Shown in pieces: positions 39,117 to 48,738 of a DNA stretch of 64,000 nt. Origin of the DNA: Azoarcus sp. PA01 (lineage in GTDB: Bacteria; Pseudomonadota; Gammaproteobacteria; Burkholderiales; Rhodocyclaceae); contig LARU01000004.1 of NCBI GenBank assembly GCA_001274695.2, positions 186,001 to 250,000 on the forward strand, in the 5' to 3' direction. Below the pieces are notes generated by a model. That model had not been told where the DNA came from. It searched no databases and saw only the letters and a program-made list of their open reading frames with translations. Position 1 is the stretch's first letter, and every line of letters starts with the position of its first letter. The translations under genes were made by a program, and so were the position numbers.

Positions 39117-41783
39117 ATGTCCCGGCCCGCATGGCATGCGATGACCGGCGTCGAGGTGGCCGGGCATTTGAAAGTCGACGCTGCGCGGGGGCTCGACGAA
39201 GCGGAAGCGGCTCAACGACTGGAAGTTTATGGTCCCAACCGGCCCAGTGCCGCTCCGGGACGAAGCGCCTTCACGCGATTCGTCGCTCAACTCGTTCAAC
39301 CGCTGGTCCTGGTCTTGATCGTCGCGGGGGTCGTGACCACGCTGCTCGGCGAGTGGGTCGAATCGGGCGTGATCCTTGGGGTGGTGCTGATCAATGCAAC
39401 CGCCGGCTTCATGCAGGAAGGCAAGGCCGAAGCGGCACTGCTGGCGCTTGCCAGAGCGATCGCCTCGGAGGCGACCGTCGTGCGGGACGGCATGCGACGA
39501 CGGCTCGATGCGGCGCAGCTCGTGCCCGGCGACGTGGTCATCCTGTCCGCCGGCGACAAGGTGCCCGCCGATATGCGCCTGCTCGGCGGCAAGGAGTTGC
39601 GCGTCGCCGAGGCAGCGCTCACCGGCGAATCGACTCCGGTAGACAAGCACGTCGCCGCGCTTGCGCCCGATACCGTGCTGGCCGATCGTGCCGCAATGGC
39701 CTACTGCGGCACCCTGGTCGTGGGCGGGCAGGGAACGGGCATCGTGGTCGCTACCGGCGACAGTACCGAGACCGGGCGCATTTCCCGTCTCATTGCGCAG
39801 ACGGCCGACTTGACGACGCCGCTGATGCGCAAGATGAACGCATTCGCTCAGCGCCTCCTGATCGCGATTCTGGCCCTCGCGACTCTCACCTTCGTCATCG
39901 GCATGCTGCGCGGGGAGTCCTTCTTCAGCATGTTCATGGCGGCCGTGGCCTTGTCGGTCGGCGCTATCCCCGAAGGACTGCCCGCGGCCCTGACCATCAC
40001 GCTGGCAATCGGCGTGGCGCGCATGGCGAAGCGGCGCGCCATCATCCGGAAGTTGCCCGCCGTGGAGACCTTGGGCAGCACGACTGTCATCTGCTCCGAC
40101 AAGACCGGGACATTGACCGAGAACGCGATGACGGTCCGCGAGGTCTGGGCGGGTGGTGAAACGTTCGTCGTGACCGGAAGCGGTTACAGCCCGACCGGCA
40201 GCATCGAGAAAAACGCCGCGCCGATCGATGACGCAACGGCCCTGAAAGAAACGCTCCTCGCGGGCGTGCTGTGCAACGATGCGCGCCTTGTGCATGAAGA
40301 CCGCCAATGGCGCATTGTCGGCGATCCTACCGAAGGGGCCTTGCTGGTGCTGGCGCGCAAGGCAGGCATCGACGAAGTCACGCTGACTTCGATCTTCCCC
40401 CGACTGGACGAATTGCCCTTCGACTCGAGCCGGCAATACATGGCGACCCTGCATGAAATCGAGGGGACGCAGATCCTTTACCTGAAAGGAGCGGTGGAAA
40501 AACTGCTGCCCGCGTGCTCGAGCATGCTGGATCGCCACTCGCGCGAGATGCCGGTCGACGTCGCGGGGATTGTGGCAGCTTCGGTTCGCATGGCGGAAGC
40601 CGGTTTGCGCGTCCTCGCGATGGCCCGTGCGGCAGTCGCTGCAGGTCAGTCGCTGGATCAAGGGCGAACCGAGGGGACCCTGGTATTTCTCGGCATCGTC
40701 GGCATGATCGATCCGCCACGCGCCCGAGCGATCGCCGCCGTACGAACCTGCCACTCGGCAGGCATTCGGGTAAAAATGATCATCGGCGACCATCCCGGGA
40801 CGGCAATGGCGATCGCTCGCCAGTTGAAGATCATCGACGACGGGGCGAAAGCGCTCGGCGGGCGAGAACTGGCCGAACTCGACGACGGTGCGCTGCGCAC
40901 GGCAGCGGCGGAAGTCGACGTGTTCGCGCGTGTCGAGCCCGAACAGAAATTGCGCCTCGTCCGCGCCCTGCAGGCGAATGGCGAAGTGGTGGCAATGACC
41001 GGCGACGGCGTCAACGACGCTCCGGCGCTGAAGCAGGCCGATATCGGCATCGCGATGGGCTTGGGGGGCACGGACGTCGCAAAGGAGGCGGCAGCGATGG
41101 TGCTGACCGACGACAACTTCGCCACCATCGAGGCCGCGGTCGAGGAAGGTCGCGGCATCTACGACAACGTGGTGAAGTTCATCACCTGGACCATTCCCAC
41201 CAACGCCGGTGAGGGAATGGTCATCCTGGTCGCGATCCTGGCGGGAAGTCCGTTGCCGATCACGCCACTGCAGATCCTGTGGATCAACATGACGACCGCG
41301 ATCCTGCTGGGACTTACGCTCGCATTCGAGCCGGCCGAAGCCCACATCATGCGTCGTCCTCCGCGTCCACCTGCAGCGCCGATTCTTGACCGCAAGCTGC
41401 TTTGGCGCATTCTGCTCGTGAGTCTGATGATGCTGGGCGCGAGCTTCGGTCTGTTCGAGTTCGCCTTGTCGAACGGCCAGTCGCCCGAAGTGGCCCGCAC
41501 GATCGCTGTCAATGTGTTCGTGATGATCGAGATTACCTATCTCTTCAACTGTCGGTCGTTGAAGCTGAACGCCTGGCAGGGAAGCGGGTGGGAAAATCCG
41601 TGGCCGTGGGTCGGCAGCTTCCTGATGATCGCGCTACAGCTGGCCTTCACCTACATGCCGGTGTTCAATGAGCTGTTTCAGACCGCACCGATCGATGTGC
41701 AGGACTGGGGCCTGATCGCACTGATCGCTTCTTGCAGTTTCGTCGTCGTCGAAATGGACAAGCGCTGGGAGAGCCGTTGGTAA
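39117..41783 (+). CDS. P-type cation-transporting ATPase (P2-like), unusual M6
   Basis: An 888-residue ATPase. The phosphorylated Asp328 is in CSDKTGTLT; the actuator motif is LTGEST and the hinge is AMTGDGVNDAPALK. Membrane helix M4 has IPEGLPA and M5 has TNAGE, as in calcium pumps, but in M6 the N-x-x-T-D of SERCA reads Asn724-MTT-Ala728, so the usual cation-ligand Asp is missing. The transported ion is therefore uncertain. The ATG at 39117 is 6 bases after AGGAG. Co-transcribed with the putative Na+/H+ antiporter upstream. Confidence 0.88.
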   Translation: MSRPAWHAMTGVEVAGHLKVDAARGLDEAEAAQRLEVYGPNRPSAAPGRSAFTRFVAQLVQPLVLVLIVAGVVTTLLGEWVESGVILGVVLINATAGFMQEGKAEAALLALARAIASEATVVRDGMRRRLDAAQLVPGDVVILSAGDKVPADMRLLGGKELRVAEAALTGESTPVDKHVAALAPDTVLADRAAMAYCGTLVVGGQGTGIVVATGDSTETGRISRLIAQTADLTTPLMRKMNAFAQRLLIAILALATLTFVIGMLRGESFFSMFMAAVALSVGAIPEGLPAALTITLAIGVARMAKRRAIIRKLPAVETLGSTTVICSDKTGTLTENAMTVREVWAGGETFVVTGSGYSPTGSIEKNAAPIDDATALKETLLAGVLCNDARLVHEDRQWRIVGDPTEGALLVLARKAGIDEVTLTSIFPRLDELPFDSSRQYMATLHEIEGTQILYLKGAVEKLLPACSSMLDRHSREMPVDVAGIVAASVRMAEAGLRVLAMARAAVAAGQSLDQGRTEGTLVFLGIVGMIDPPRARAIAAVRTCHSAGIRVKMIIGDHPGTAMAIARQLKIIDDGAKALGGRELAELDDGALRTAAAEVDVFARVEPEQKLRLVRALQANGEVVAMTGDGVNDAPALKQADIGIAMGLGGTDVAKEAAAMVLTDDNFATIEAAVEEGRGIYDNVVKFITWTIPTNAGEGMVILVAILAGSPLPITPLQILWINMTTAILLGLTLAFEPAEAHIMRRPPRPPAAPILDRKLLWRILLVSLMMLGASFGLFEFALSNGQSPEVARTIAVNVFVMIEITYLFNCRSLKLNAWQGSGWENPWPWVGSFLMIALQLAFTYMPVFNELFQTAPIDVQDWGLIALIASCSFVVVEMDKRWESRW

Positions 41784-41879
41784 CGGGCGTCATTCTCGGG
41801 CGCTGCCTCATCGGTGAGAAACGGGACGCACGCCGAGAACGAGGGAAGCTTGCCTGATCGTTGACCTGGCACGCGTCGT

Positions 41880-43616
41880 TCATGCAGTGGTCGGGCACTT
41901 CAGGCCTATCTGCGCGACCGTGCCCCCGTCCATCGTCCGCACCGTCAACACGAATGCCCCGATCCTGATCCGATCGCCCACGACTGCGGGACGCCCCAGG
42001 CGTTTGACCACCAGGGCGCGAAGCTCCAGTGCTTCCTCGGCCGGTTCCAGGACGAATCCATACGCTGAAGCCAATTCACCTGCGGGGCAGGACGGATCCA
42101 CGACGAACTCGCCGAAGAAGCGCGAATGCGCGGTGAGTTCGCCCGCAGCCCCTGCTGGCGCGAAAGCGGCCGCCAGCGGCTCCGCGAGCGCGTCCGGGGC
42201 GATCAGCCAAACGGAGTCCGCAGCCGCGAGCCGGGTGCGCTCGTCGAGCCGGACCTGTTTGCCGCCGCGCAGCACCGTCGCGCATCGTACCTCCGGATAG
42301 CCTTCGCGGACGATCAACTCGTCAGGATGGAGACCCTCGGCCCGCGAGTCGGCCCCGACCCTGTATTCCATTAGGTCGAGAGTCTGATCCTCGCCGACCA
42401 AGACCTCCAGCCGATCCACCGGCTCGTCTCGCGGAGGCACCACCACTCCGAGGGCACGGGCCGCGTGCGGGACCGTCGCACCTTGCACGACGAGCGACAC
42501 GAGCACCACGGCGAAAGTGACGTCGAAGAGCAGGCTCGAGTCCGGCACGCCCATCATCACCGGGATGATGGCGAGCACGATCGGTACTGCGCCGCGCAGG
42601 CCCACCCACGAAATGTAGGCGACTTCGCGCGCCGCAAAGCGAAAGGGCAGCAGGCCCGTCACGACGGCGAACGGGCGTGCGACCAGCATCAGGAAGCAGG
42701 CCATCGCCAGCGATTCCCCCGCATGGTCGAGAAGGTGCGAAGGTGTGACCAGCAAACCAAGCACCAGAAACATGCCCGCCTGGGCGAGCCACGCCAGACC
42801 ATCCATGACCCGGAAAACGTGCTCGGTCGCGTGGCAACGGCGGTTTCCGACCACCAGGCCCGTCAGATAGATCGCCAGAAAGCCGCTGCCGTCGATGGAG
42901 TTGGTCGCGGCAAAGATGATCAGCCCGCCCGAGGCGATGAGAATGGCGTAGAGCCCTTCAGCCAGTCTCAGGCGCAAGAGCAGGCGGGCCAGCAGGAAAC
43001 CGCCCGCCAGGCCTGCGAGCGCCCCGAGGCCGAGTTGGGTCACGAGCAGCACGATGAAGCGGCCCGCGTCGAGGCCGTCGGGGCTCATCAGCACCTCCAC
43101 CAGGACGGTCACGAGCAGGATGGCCATCGGATCGTTGGAGCCCGACTCGATCTCCAGCGTGGCCTTGACGCGGTCGTTGAGCCGTACCCCGCTGTTGCGC
43201 AGGAGCGAAAACACCGCGGCCGCGTCGGTCGAGCCGACGATGGCGGCCAGCAGGAGCCCGAGGCGCCAGTCCACGTCCAGCAGCCACGTGGCGAAGATCC
43301 CGAGCAGCGCCGATGTAGCAATCACTCCCCAGCTCGCGAGCACTGCCGCCGGTCGCAGGGCGACCCGGAAAGTGTCGATGCGCGTGCGCAGACCGCCATC
43401 GAGCAGGATCACGGCGAGCGCGAGCTGCCCCACGAGCATGGCGGTGGAGAAGTCGTTGAAGACGATCCCGCCGGGCCCATCTTCGCCGGCCAGCATGCCC
43501 ACGACCAGGAAGAACAGCAGCAGCGGCAAGCCCAGCCGCGCTGACAGCGTGCTGCTCAGCACACTGACGAAGAGCAGGGCGCCGGCAAGGAGAAGGAGTC
43601 CGTTTATATAGGCCAT
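41880..43616 (-). CDS. nhaP2: K+/H+ antiporter NhaP2 (CvrA) family
   Basis: A 578-residue CPA1 antiporter. The membrane domain (about 1-390) has the ion-binding ATSALLG and GSTDAAAVFSLLR / ESGSNDPMAILL motifs (ND pair), and the C-terminal half carries a TrkA_C-like domain (about 405-480) and a CorC/HlyC-like domain, the architecture of NhaP2/CvrA. It exchanges K+ (or Na+) for protons to maintain volume and pH. It is convergent with the P-type ATPase gene; with the upstream antiporter it makes a three-transporter ion cluster. Confidence 0.88.
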   Translation of the reverse strand: MAYINGLLLLAGALLFVSVLSSTLSARLGLPLLLFFLVVGMLAGEDGPGGIVFNDFSTAMLVGQLALAVILLDGGLRTRIDTFRVALRPAAVLASWGVIATSALLGIFATWLLDVDWRLGLLLAAIVGSTDAAAVFSLLRNSGVRLNDRVKATLEIESGSNDPMAILLVTVLVEVLMSPDGLDAGRFIVLLVTQLGLGALAGLAGGFLLARLLLRLRLAEGLYAILIASGGLIIFAATNSIDGSGFLAIYLTGLVVGNRRCHATEHVFRVMDGLAWLAQAGMFLVLGLLVTPSHLLDHAGESLAMACFLMLVARPFAVVTGLLPFRFAAREVAYISWVGLRGAVPIVLAIIPVMMGVPDSSLLFDVTFAVVLVSLVVQGATVPHAARALGVVVPPRDEPVDRLEVLVGEDQTLDLMEYRVGADSRAEGLHPDELIVREGYPEVRCATVLRGGKQVRLDERTRLAAADSVWLIAPDALAEPLAAAFAPAGAAGELTAHSRFFGEFVVDPSCPAGELASAYGFVLEPAEEALELRALVVKRLGRPAVVGDRIRIGAFVLTVRTMDGGTVAQIGLKCPTTA

Positions 43617-43870
43617 TCTGCAAAATCAAAGGATCGCGGCTGCGAGGAGGCACCGACGTCGGGATGGCCTTCGAGCCCTTTATCGCATCTCCAGCGCTTG
43701 GCTCGGCCGCTCTGATGGTTCCGATCGAGCTATACCTCAGCCCGGTGCCAGAGAATGCCCTATCTGCGCAGCAACCGCTCACCCCACTCGGCCCACACGC
43801 GACCGCTGTTTCCCCGTTCCGTCGTGGATGCGACGAAAGCTGACGCGCTCGGGAGGGTTCGATAGTTCGT

Positions 43871-43879
43871 TGTTATACT
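43871..43879 (+). promoter_or_regulatory. Candidate extended -10 promoter for the J-domain operon
   Basis: TGTTATACT fits the extended -10 pattern TGnTATAAT with one mismatch and lies 35 bases before the J-domain start. No good -35 is visible, as is usual for extended -10 promoters. The rest of the 297-base gap 43617-43913 shows nothing else I can name. Confidence 0.45.
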
Positions 43880-43913
43880 CGCGACCACAAAACCGGCTGA
43901 TCGATAATCGTAA

Positions 43914-44192
43914 ATGAGAGATCCCTACGAAGTCCTTGATGTTTCGCCTGTTGCCTCGCTTGATGAGATCAAATCGGCTTACCGGAAAGCTGCCCGTCTG
44001 TATCATCCCGACAAAAACCCCTCGGCCGACGCGGCGGCGCGTTTCCGCGAAGTGCAGACGGCTTACGAGTTGCTGGGGGACGAGGCGAGGCGCCGCGAAT
44101 ACGATGCGCTGCGACGGCGCAACCTGATCGACGACCCCCTGCAGGAAGCGGCCTCGCTGTGGAACGCCTATATCGAGAAAGTGATTACATGA
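43914..44192 (+). CDS. Short J-domain protein (DnaJ-like co-chaperone)
   Basis: A 92-residue protein that is essentially only a J domain: DPYEVLDVSPVASLDEIKSAYRKAARLYHPDKNPSADA carries the HPD motif needed to stimulate Hsp70 ATPase, then FREVQTAYELLGDEARRREYD. It lacks the Gly/Phe, zinc-finger and C-terminal substrate domains of DnaJ, so client choice must come from partners. It overlaps the next gene by four bases (ATGA) and heads a four-gene operon of otherwise unrecognised proteins. Confidence 0.9.
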   Translation: MRDPYEVLDVSPVASLDEIKSAYRKAARLYHPDKNPSADAAARFREVQTAYELLGDEARRREYDALRRRNLIDDPLQEAASLWNAYIEKVIT

Positions 44193-44698
44193 CATCGTTT
44201 TATTTCGAGGATCTTTCCGAGCGCTACAACAGCGAGCTGGATGATCTTCGCACCGATTCGGAAAACCGGAACGTGCTCGCCAGGCGCCTGCAGGAAAAGC
44301 GCCAGTGCCTGAAGGATCTGTTGCCGATGATCGAGGAGGCGCCGGAAATGGTCGCGCCGGCGCTGCACGGGGCCTACAGGTTCAACGACCGCAGGATTCT
44401 TGACCGCGCCGCCAACGGCACTCCGGGACTCGGGCGCTTTCCGCGCTGGGCGGAAGTGGAAAAGACGCTGGACATTGAACCCTGGGCGCGTCCGCTCATC
44501 GAAATGTGCCTGCGCAGCGTCGACGGCGAAGCGTTCCTCACCACGACCGCGGTGCTCGAGTGGATGCTGACCGAAGACATCCGCAAGCCCGACTCGACTT
44601 TTCACGTCGACGAAGAAGATGAAGACGATACGGAAGACCTTGGCGAGGCCGGCGAAAGCTGGATGACCGAACAAGGCTTCGATACCCCTGACCGTTGA
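44189..44698 (+). CDS. Uncharacterised acidic protein, J-domain operon gene 2
   Basis: A 169-residue protein I do not recognise. A helical N-terminal half (LSERYNSELDDLRTDSENRNVLARRLQEKRQCLKDLL) is followed by a tail very rich in Asp and Glu (VDEEDEDDTEDLGEAGE). It has no signal peptide or membrane segment. Its start overlaps the J-domain stop, which implies coupled synthesis and perhaps a direct complex with that co-chaperone. Confidence 0.65.
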   Translation: MTSFYFEDLSERYNSELDDLRTDSENRNVLARRLQEKRQCLKDLLPMIEEAPEMVAPALHGAYRFNDRRILDRAANGTPGLGRFPRWAEVEKTLDIEPWARPLIEMCLRSVDGEAFLTTTAVLEWMLTEDIRKPDSTFHVDEEDEDDTEDLGEAGESWMTEQGFDTPDR

Positions 44699-44708
44699 GC
44701 CCTGAACC

Positions 44709-45482
44709 ATGACCCACCCCGTTGTCCTCGAGACTCAAGCCCTGATCCTCGCCGGCGAAATCGCCGAGGCGGAATCCCAACTGGTCGCCATCGCTGAAGC
44801 GGGCGGCGACCAGGCGCTGGTGAGCGTCCTCGACGAGATGCAACCGAAGGATCTGCTCGCGATCATGCGCGAGTTCGATTCCAGCAAGGAATCGGTGATC
44901 AACCTCGTCGTCAGTGCGGAGCAGTTTGTCGATGCGATCCTGCTCGAACGCAAATATGGCGAACCGATCGAAAAATACGTGCCGCGCCTGCGCAACACGA
45001 TGAACGCGGTGATGCACCGCACGCCCGCGTCGTGCGCCGAAATCCTCGAATGCCTCACCGAGCGCGATGAAGGCATTCGCCTGCTCGCGGACTACTTCAC
45101 CGACTACCACGATCTGCTGCAGAACTTCGCTTTCCATGGCCGTTTCGAAGAAGACTTCGATCTCGAGAAGGCGATGGCGCCGAAACGCACGCACACGTTC
45201 GACGCCGAGCAGTTCGATGACATGGAGCAGGGGCTTGAAGCCGGCGACTCGATGGAACTCGCGCGTCCGGCGATGTCGCGCTCCGAAGTCGCCGACGGCG
45301 ACTGGATGGAAACGGCGTGGATTCTTCGCCACGAGTTCCAGGACAGCTTCGAATTGCTGATCATCGAAATCCAGGATCGCAGCCGTCGCGAGCTCGAAGC
45401 CGCCCATGTGCCGTCGCCGCTGCCGGCCGGGGAGCCGGGTGTGCCGAAGATTCCGGAAGACGAAGAAGAGTCCGCCATTTGA
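44709..45482 (+). CDS. Uncharacterised acidic protein, J-domain operon gene 3
   Basis: A 257-residue soluble protein with no family I recognise. The first 130 residues are predicted helical (for example ETQALILAGEIAEAESQLVAIAEAGGDQALVSVLDEMQPKDLL), and the C-terminal part is acidic with a Pro/Glu-rich tail (PSPLPAGEPGVPKIPEDEEES). It starts 10 bases after gene 2. Codon use is like the neighbours. Confidence 0.65.
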   Translation: MTHPVVLETQALILAGEIAEAESQLVAIAEAGGDQALVSVLDEMQPKDLLAIMREFDSSKESVINLVVSAEQFVDAILLERKYGEPIEKYVPRLRNTMNAVMHRTPASCAEILECLTERDEGIRLLADYFTDYHDLLQNFAFHGRFEEDFDLEKAMAPKRTHTFDAEQFDDMEQGLEAGDSMELARPAMSRSEVADGDWMETAWILRHEFQDSFELLIIEIQDRSRRELEAAHVPSPLPAGEPGVPKIPEDEEESAI

Positions 45483-45521
45483 CAGGGAAGCGCGAAGCCG
45501 TCGCGCTTCGCGCCAGACACG

Positions 45522-46748
45522 ATGTCCAGCAATACCGATCTCGCAACCGTCGATACCCGCCCGTATTTCGAGCAGGTGCTCCGTTACGGCTTGAGCCAGC
45601 GCCTCATCGACAGTGAGCGCCTCACCGCCATTCGCCGTGAAGGCGCGAAGGGAATCGTCCAGCTGGCGGGCTTTTTCGGCACGGCCAACCTTCGCCCCGA
45701 ACTCGAGGCGGCGCGTACTCGCCTGGTGACGCTCGTCAGCCTGACGCTCGAGTCGGCATCGGGCGGAAAACTCGGGCCGGCTGCCGAGCTGCTGCGCCAG
45801 AAAAGCCTGCTCTCGCTGTCGAAGGCCGGCGCCGACGCGCTGCGCGTCCTGCTGCGCCTGCCGGAAGACCTGATCCTCGAGCCCGCGCACGCACTCCCGC
45901 AGGTCGAAAAGCAGATGCTGTCCCTATGGACGCTCGACGAGCCGATGACGCATGCCCGTTACCAGGAGGAACGGAACCGCCGCGAGAGCATCCTGGCCCA
46001 GCATGAGCTGAGCTATTGGCTGGCCGGAAAGCTCGGTGTCGCGCGCAAGGAACTCCAGATGAACGAGTCCTGCGAAGCGGTCATCAACAGCGCCTTGCTG
46101 GTGCTGTTCGTCGACAGGAAGCCCAAAAAGCTGTTTTCCGCCGGCCAGTTCATCGAACTCCATGCCGTGGCGTGCCGGAAAAAGAAGCAGGACTTCCCGG
46201 CTCTGGACGAATGGAGCAAGGAAGCGCCGTCGGCAATCGAGGGCGCGCTACGTGAAGCGCAGGAAAACTTCCTCGCCAACATCCTGCCGACACTCAGGAG
46301 GCACGCCGCTGCGGATTTCATTCCGAGGGAGGACGTCGGCGCGCTGGCAGGGGTGTTCTTCTTCAACAACAGTGGTCTCGACGAGCTGACTCACCACGAC
46401 CAGGAGACGGAAGACGCGTGGCGGAAGATCACCGGCGGCAAGGGGGAGCACCCGGACGTGATGTGCACCGTCCTGCTGATGGTCGCAACCGGCCTCGAAC
46501 CCCGCCCCGCGCTGCGCAAGAAAGATGCGGTCAGCATCCGTGAAAACTTTCGCAGCCGGGGCTTCGACGAAGCGGCCGTCGCCGAATTCATCCAGCGCGT
46601 GGTCCCGTTCCAGTACCAGTCCGACGTCCGGCACCTGTGGGCCGAAGACCTCGGCCCGGAAGCCCGCGTCGAGCTGAACGACGAGGATGAGGATCACGTC
46701 CTGGCGTACCTGCACGACACCTGCAGGGCGACTTACAGGCTGTCCTAG
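45522..46748 (+). CDS. Uncharacterised protein, J-domain operon gene 4
   Basis: A 408-residue soluble, helix-rich protein with no recognised domain. Notable stretches are [45 protein letters not shown] and [31 protein letters not shown], and an acidic end NDEDEDHV. It starts 39 bases after gene 3 and is followed by a weak hairpin. It is the largest member of the operon and may be the client or effector of the J-domain protein. Confidence 0.65.
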   Translation: MSSNTDLATVDTRPYFEQVLRYGLSQRLIDSERLTAIRREGAKGIVQLAGFFGTANLRPELEAARTRLVTLVSLTLESASGGKLGPAAELLRQKSLLSLSKAGADALRVLLRLPEDLILEPAHALPQVEKQMLSLWTLDEPMTHARYQEERNRRESILAQHELSYWLAGKLGVARKELQMNESCEAVINSALLVLFVDRKPKKLFSAGQFIELHAVACRKKKQDFPALDEWSKEAPSAIEGALREAQENFLANILPTLRRHAAADFIPREDVGALAGVFFFNNSGLDELTHHDQETEDAWRKITGGKGEHPDVMCTVLLMVATGLEPRPALRKKDAVSIRENFRSRGFDEAAVAEFIQRVVPFQYQSDVRHLWAEDLGPEARVELNDEDEDHVLAYLHDTCRATYRLS

Positions 46749-46759
46749 CCGGAATCGCT

Positions 46760-46780
46760 CGAGCCGGGCGCGGCTCGTTT
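46760..46780 (+). terminator. Possible weak terminator after the J-domain operon
   Basis: A 6-bp stem (CGAGCC / GGCTCG) with a 6-base loop followed by TTT, 12 bases after the last stop. The short T run makes it a weak candidate. Confidence 0.4.
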
Positions 46781-46854
46781 CGGATCGATGCTGCGCCGAG
46801 ACCCCGCCTGCGGCACCTCCCCCGGTACGACGCGGGTCTGCTATCGTCCCGCTC

Positions 46855-47790
46855 ATGTCCGTCATCATCAATGTCGCCGATCTTTCCAAGACCTATGCCA
46901 GCGGCTTCCGGGCGCTGCGCGGGGTCAACCTCGAGATCCGGCAGGGCGAGATCTTCGCGCTGCTGGGGCCGAACGGGGCCGGCAAGACGACGCTGATCAG
47001 CATCATCTGCGGCATCGTGCGGCCGAGCGAAGGCAAAGTCACCGTGGCCGGGCACGACATCATCCGCGATTACCGCGCGGCGCGTTCGCTGATCGGACTG
47101 GTGCCACAGGAGTTGACGACCGACGCGTTCGAGTCGGTGTGGACGACGGTGTCGCTGAGCCGCGGGCTGTTCGGTAAGGCGCCGAGTCCGGCCCACCTCG
47201 AGAAGGTGTTGCGGGAGCTGTCGCTATGGGACAAGAAGGACAACCGGATCATCACCCTTTCGGGCGGCATGAAGCGGCGCCTCCTGATCGCGAAGGCGCT
47301 GTCGCACGAGCCGCAGATCCTGTTCCTCGACGAGCCCACGGCCGGAGTCGATGTCGAACTGCGCCGCGAGATGTGGGCGCTCGTGCGACGCCTCAGAAGC
47401 AGCGGCGTGACGATCATCCTGACCACCCATTACATCGAGGAGGCCGAGGAAATGGCCGACCGGGTCGGCGTCATCAACAACGGTGAAATCATTGTCGTCG
47501 AGGACAAGGCCGAACTGATGCGCAAGCTCGGCAGAAAGCAGCTGACGCTGCAGCTGCGGCAACCGCTTGGGGAAATCCCGCCAGCGTTGCAGCGCCATCG
47601 GCTCGAACTCGCGAACGAGGGGAGTGAACTGATCTACACCTACGACTCGCGGGCGGCACAGGGCGAGCACGACGGCATCGTCGCGCTGCTCGACGATCTC
47701 ACTGCCGCCGGCATCGGCTTCAAGGATCTGCACACCACGCAAAGCTCGCTCGAGGACATTTTCGTCGGCCTGCTGAGGAGCGGGCGGTGA
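46855..47790 (+). CDS. yadG: ABC transporter ATP-binding protein, YadG type
   Basis: A 311-residue ABC-2-class ATPase closely resembling E. coli YadG (308 residues): Walker [13 protein letters not shown]-loop [13 protein letters not shown], signature [15 protein letters not shown] and Walker [20 protein letters not shown]. It pairs with the downstream permease, whose GTG start overlaps its stop. YadGH transports an unknown substrate, perhaps exporting an envelope or toxic compound. Confidence 0.88.
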   Translation: MSVIINVADLSKTYASGFRALRGVNLEIRQGEIFALLGPNGAGKTTLISIICGIVRPSEGKVTVAGHDIIRDYRAARSLIGLVPQELTTDAFESVWTTVSLSRGLFGKAPSPAHLEKVLRELSLWDKKDNRIITLSGGMKRRLLIAKALSHEPQILFLDEPTAGVDVELRREMWALVRRLRSSGVTIILTTHYIEEAEEMADRVGVINNGEIIVVEDKAELMRKLGRKQLTLQLRQPLGEIPPALQRHRLELANEGSELIYTYDSRAAQGEHDGIVALLDDLTAAGIGFKDLHTTQSSLEDIFVGLLRSGR

Positions 47791-48548
47791 ACATCCACGC
47801 GATCCGCGCGATCTACCTGTTCGAAATGGCCCGCACGAAACGCACGCTGCTGCAGAGCATCGTCTCGCCGGTGATTTCCACGTCGCTCTATTTCGTCGTT
47901 TTCGGCGCCGCGATCGGCTCGCGCATTCCGCAGATCGACGGCATCGGCTACGGCAGCTTCATCGTGCCGGGGCTGGTCATGTTGTCGCTGCTGACGCAAA
48001 GCCTGTCCAACGCGTCCTTCGGCATCTACTTCCCGAAGTTCACCGGCACGATCTACGAACTGCTGTCGGCGCCCGTATCCTATGTCGAAATCATAATCAG
48101 CTACGTCGGCGCGGCCGCGACGAAGTCGATCCTCCTCGGCGCGATCATCCTCGCGACGGCCGGCCTGTTCGTGCCGCTGCATATCGAACACCCGTTCTGG
48201 ATGATCCTGTTCCTGCTGCTGACCGCCGTGACCTTCAGCCTGCTCGGCTTCATCATCGGCATCTGGGCCGACAATTTCGAGAAGCTGCAGCTCGTGCCGC
48301 TGCTGATCGTCACTCCGCTGACCTTCCTCGGCGGCAGCTTCTACTCGCTCGACATGCTGCCGCCGTTCTGGCAGCAGGTCAGCCTTTTCAACCCCGTGGT
48401 GTACCTGATCAGCGGCTTTCGCTGGAGCTTTTACGGCATCGCGGATGTCGCGGTGGGCGTCAGCCTCGCCATGACGGTGCTGTTCCTCGTGGTCTGCGTC
48501 GCGGTCGTCGACTGGATCTTCAAGACCGGGTACCGCCTCAAGGCCTGA
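47787..48548 (+). CDS. yadH: ABC-2 type permease, YadH type
   Basis: A 253-residue permease with about six membrane segments, including [26 protein letters not shown] and the conserved [29 protein letters not shown] of ABC-2 permeases. Length and sequence character match YadH (256 residues). It starts at GTG 47787, overlapping the ATPase stop, so the two are coupled. It is convergent with glgP, with a nested palindrome between them. Confidence 0.87.
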   Translation: MNIHAIRAIYLFEMARTKRTLLQSIVSPVISTSLYFVVFGAAIGSRIPQIDGIGYGSFIVPGLVMLSLLTQSLSNASFGIYFPKFTGTIYELLSAPVSYVEIIISYVGAAATKSILLGAIILATAGLFVPLHIEHPFWMILFLLLTAVTFSLLGFIIGIWADNFEKLQLVPLLIVTPLTFLGGSFYSLDMLPPFWQQVSLFNPVVYLISGFRWSFYGIADVAVGVSLAMTVLFLVVCVAVVDWIFKTGYRLKA

Positions 48549-48602
48549 ACAAAACCGGGAAATGTCTGCCGCATCATGCTTAGACCTCTCCTCCGGAGGT
48601 GA

Positions 48603-48738
48603 CTAGTAGTCCGTTCCAGCAAACCAGTTACCGTTCGCGGTGAGCCTGTCGAACCGCAATTGCCTTGCCGCAACTGGCCTTCGACAAGCTCAGGCCGAAC
48701 GGATTCATTGGAATGATTTTTCTGGAACCGACTACTAG
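48603..48738. repeat. REP-like palindromic element, copy 3, inside a longer inverted repeat
   Basis: The core (about 48630-48702) again begins CCGTTCG and ends CCGAACGG with the CTTCGACAAGCTCAGG arm. It is enclosed by outer arms 48603-48623 and 48718-48738 that match at 19 of 21 bases (CTAGTAGTC...GTTCCAG). The right outer arm contains the glgP stop codon. It separates convergent genes and could terminate both. Confidence 0.85.

Noticed and set aside
38541..41345. 934-residue minus-strand frame opposite the P-type ATPase
   Set aside because: Low-complexity Arg/Gln/His-rich translation; the plus strand encodes a clear ATPase.
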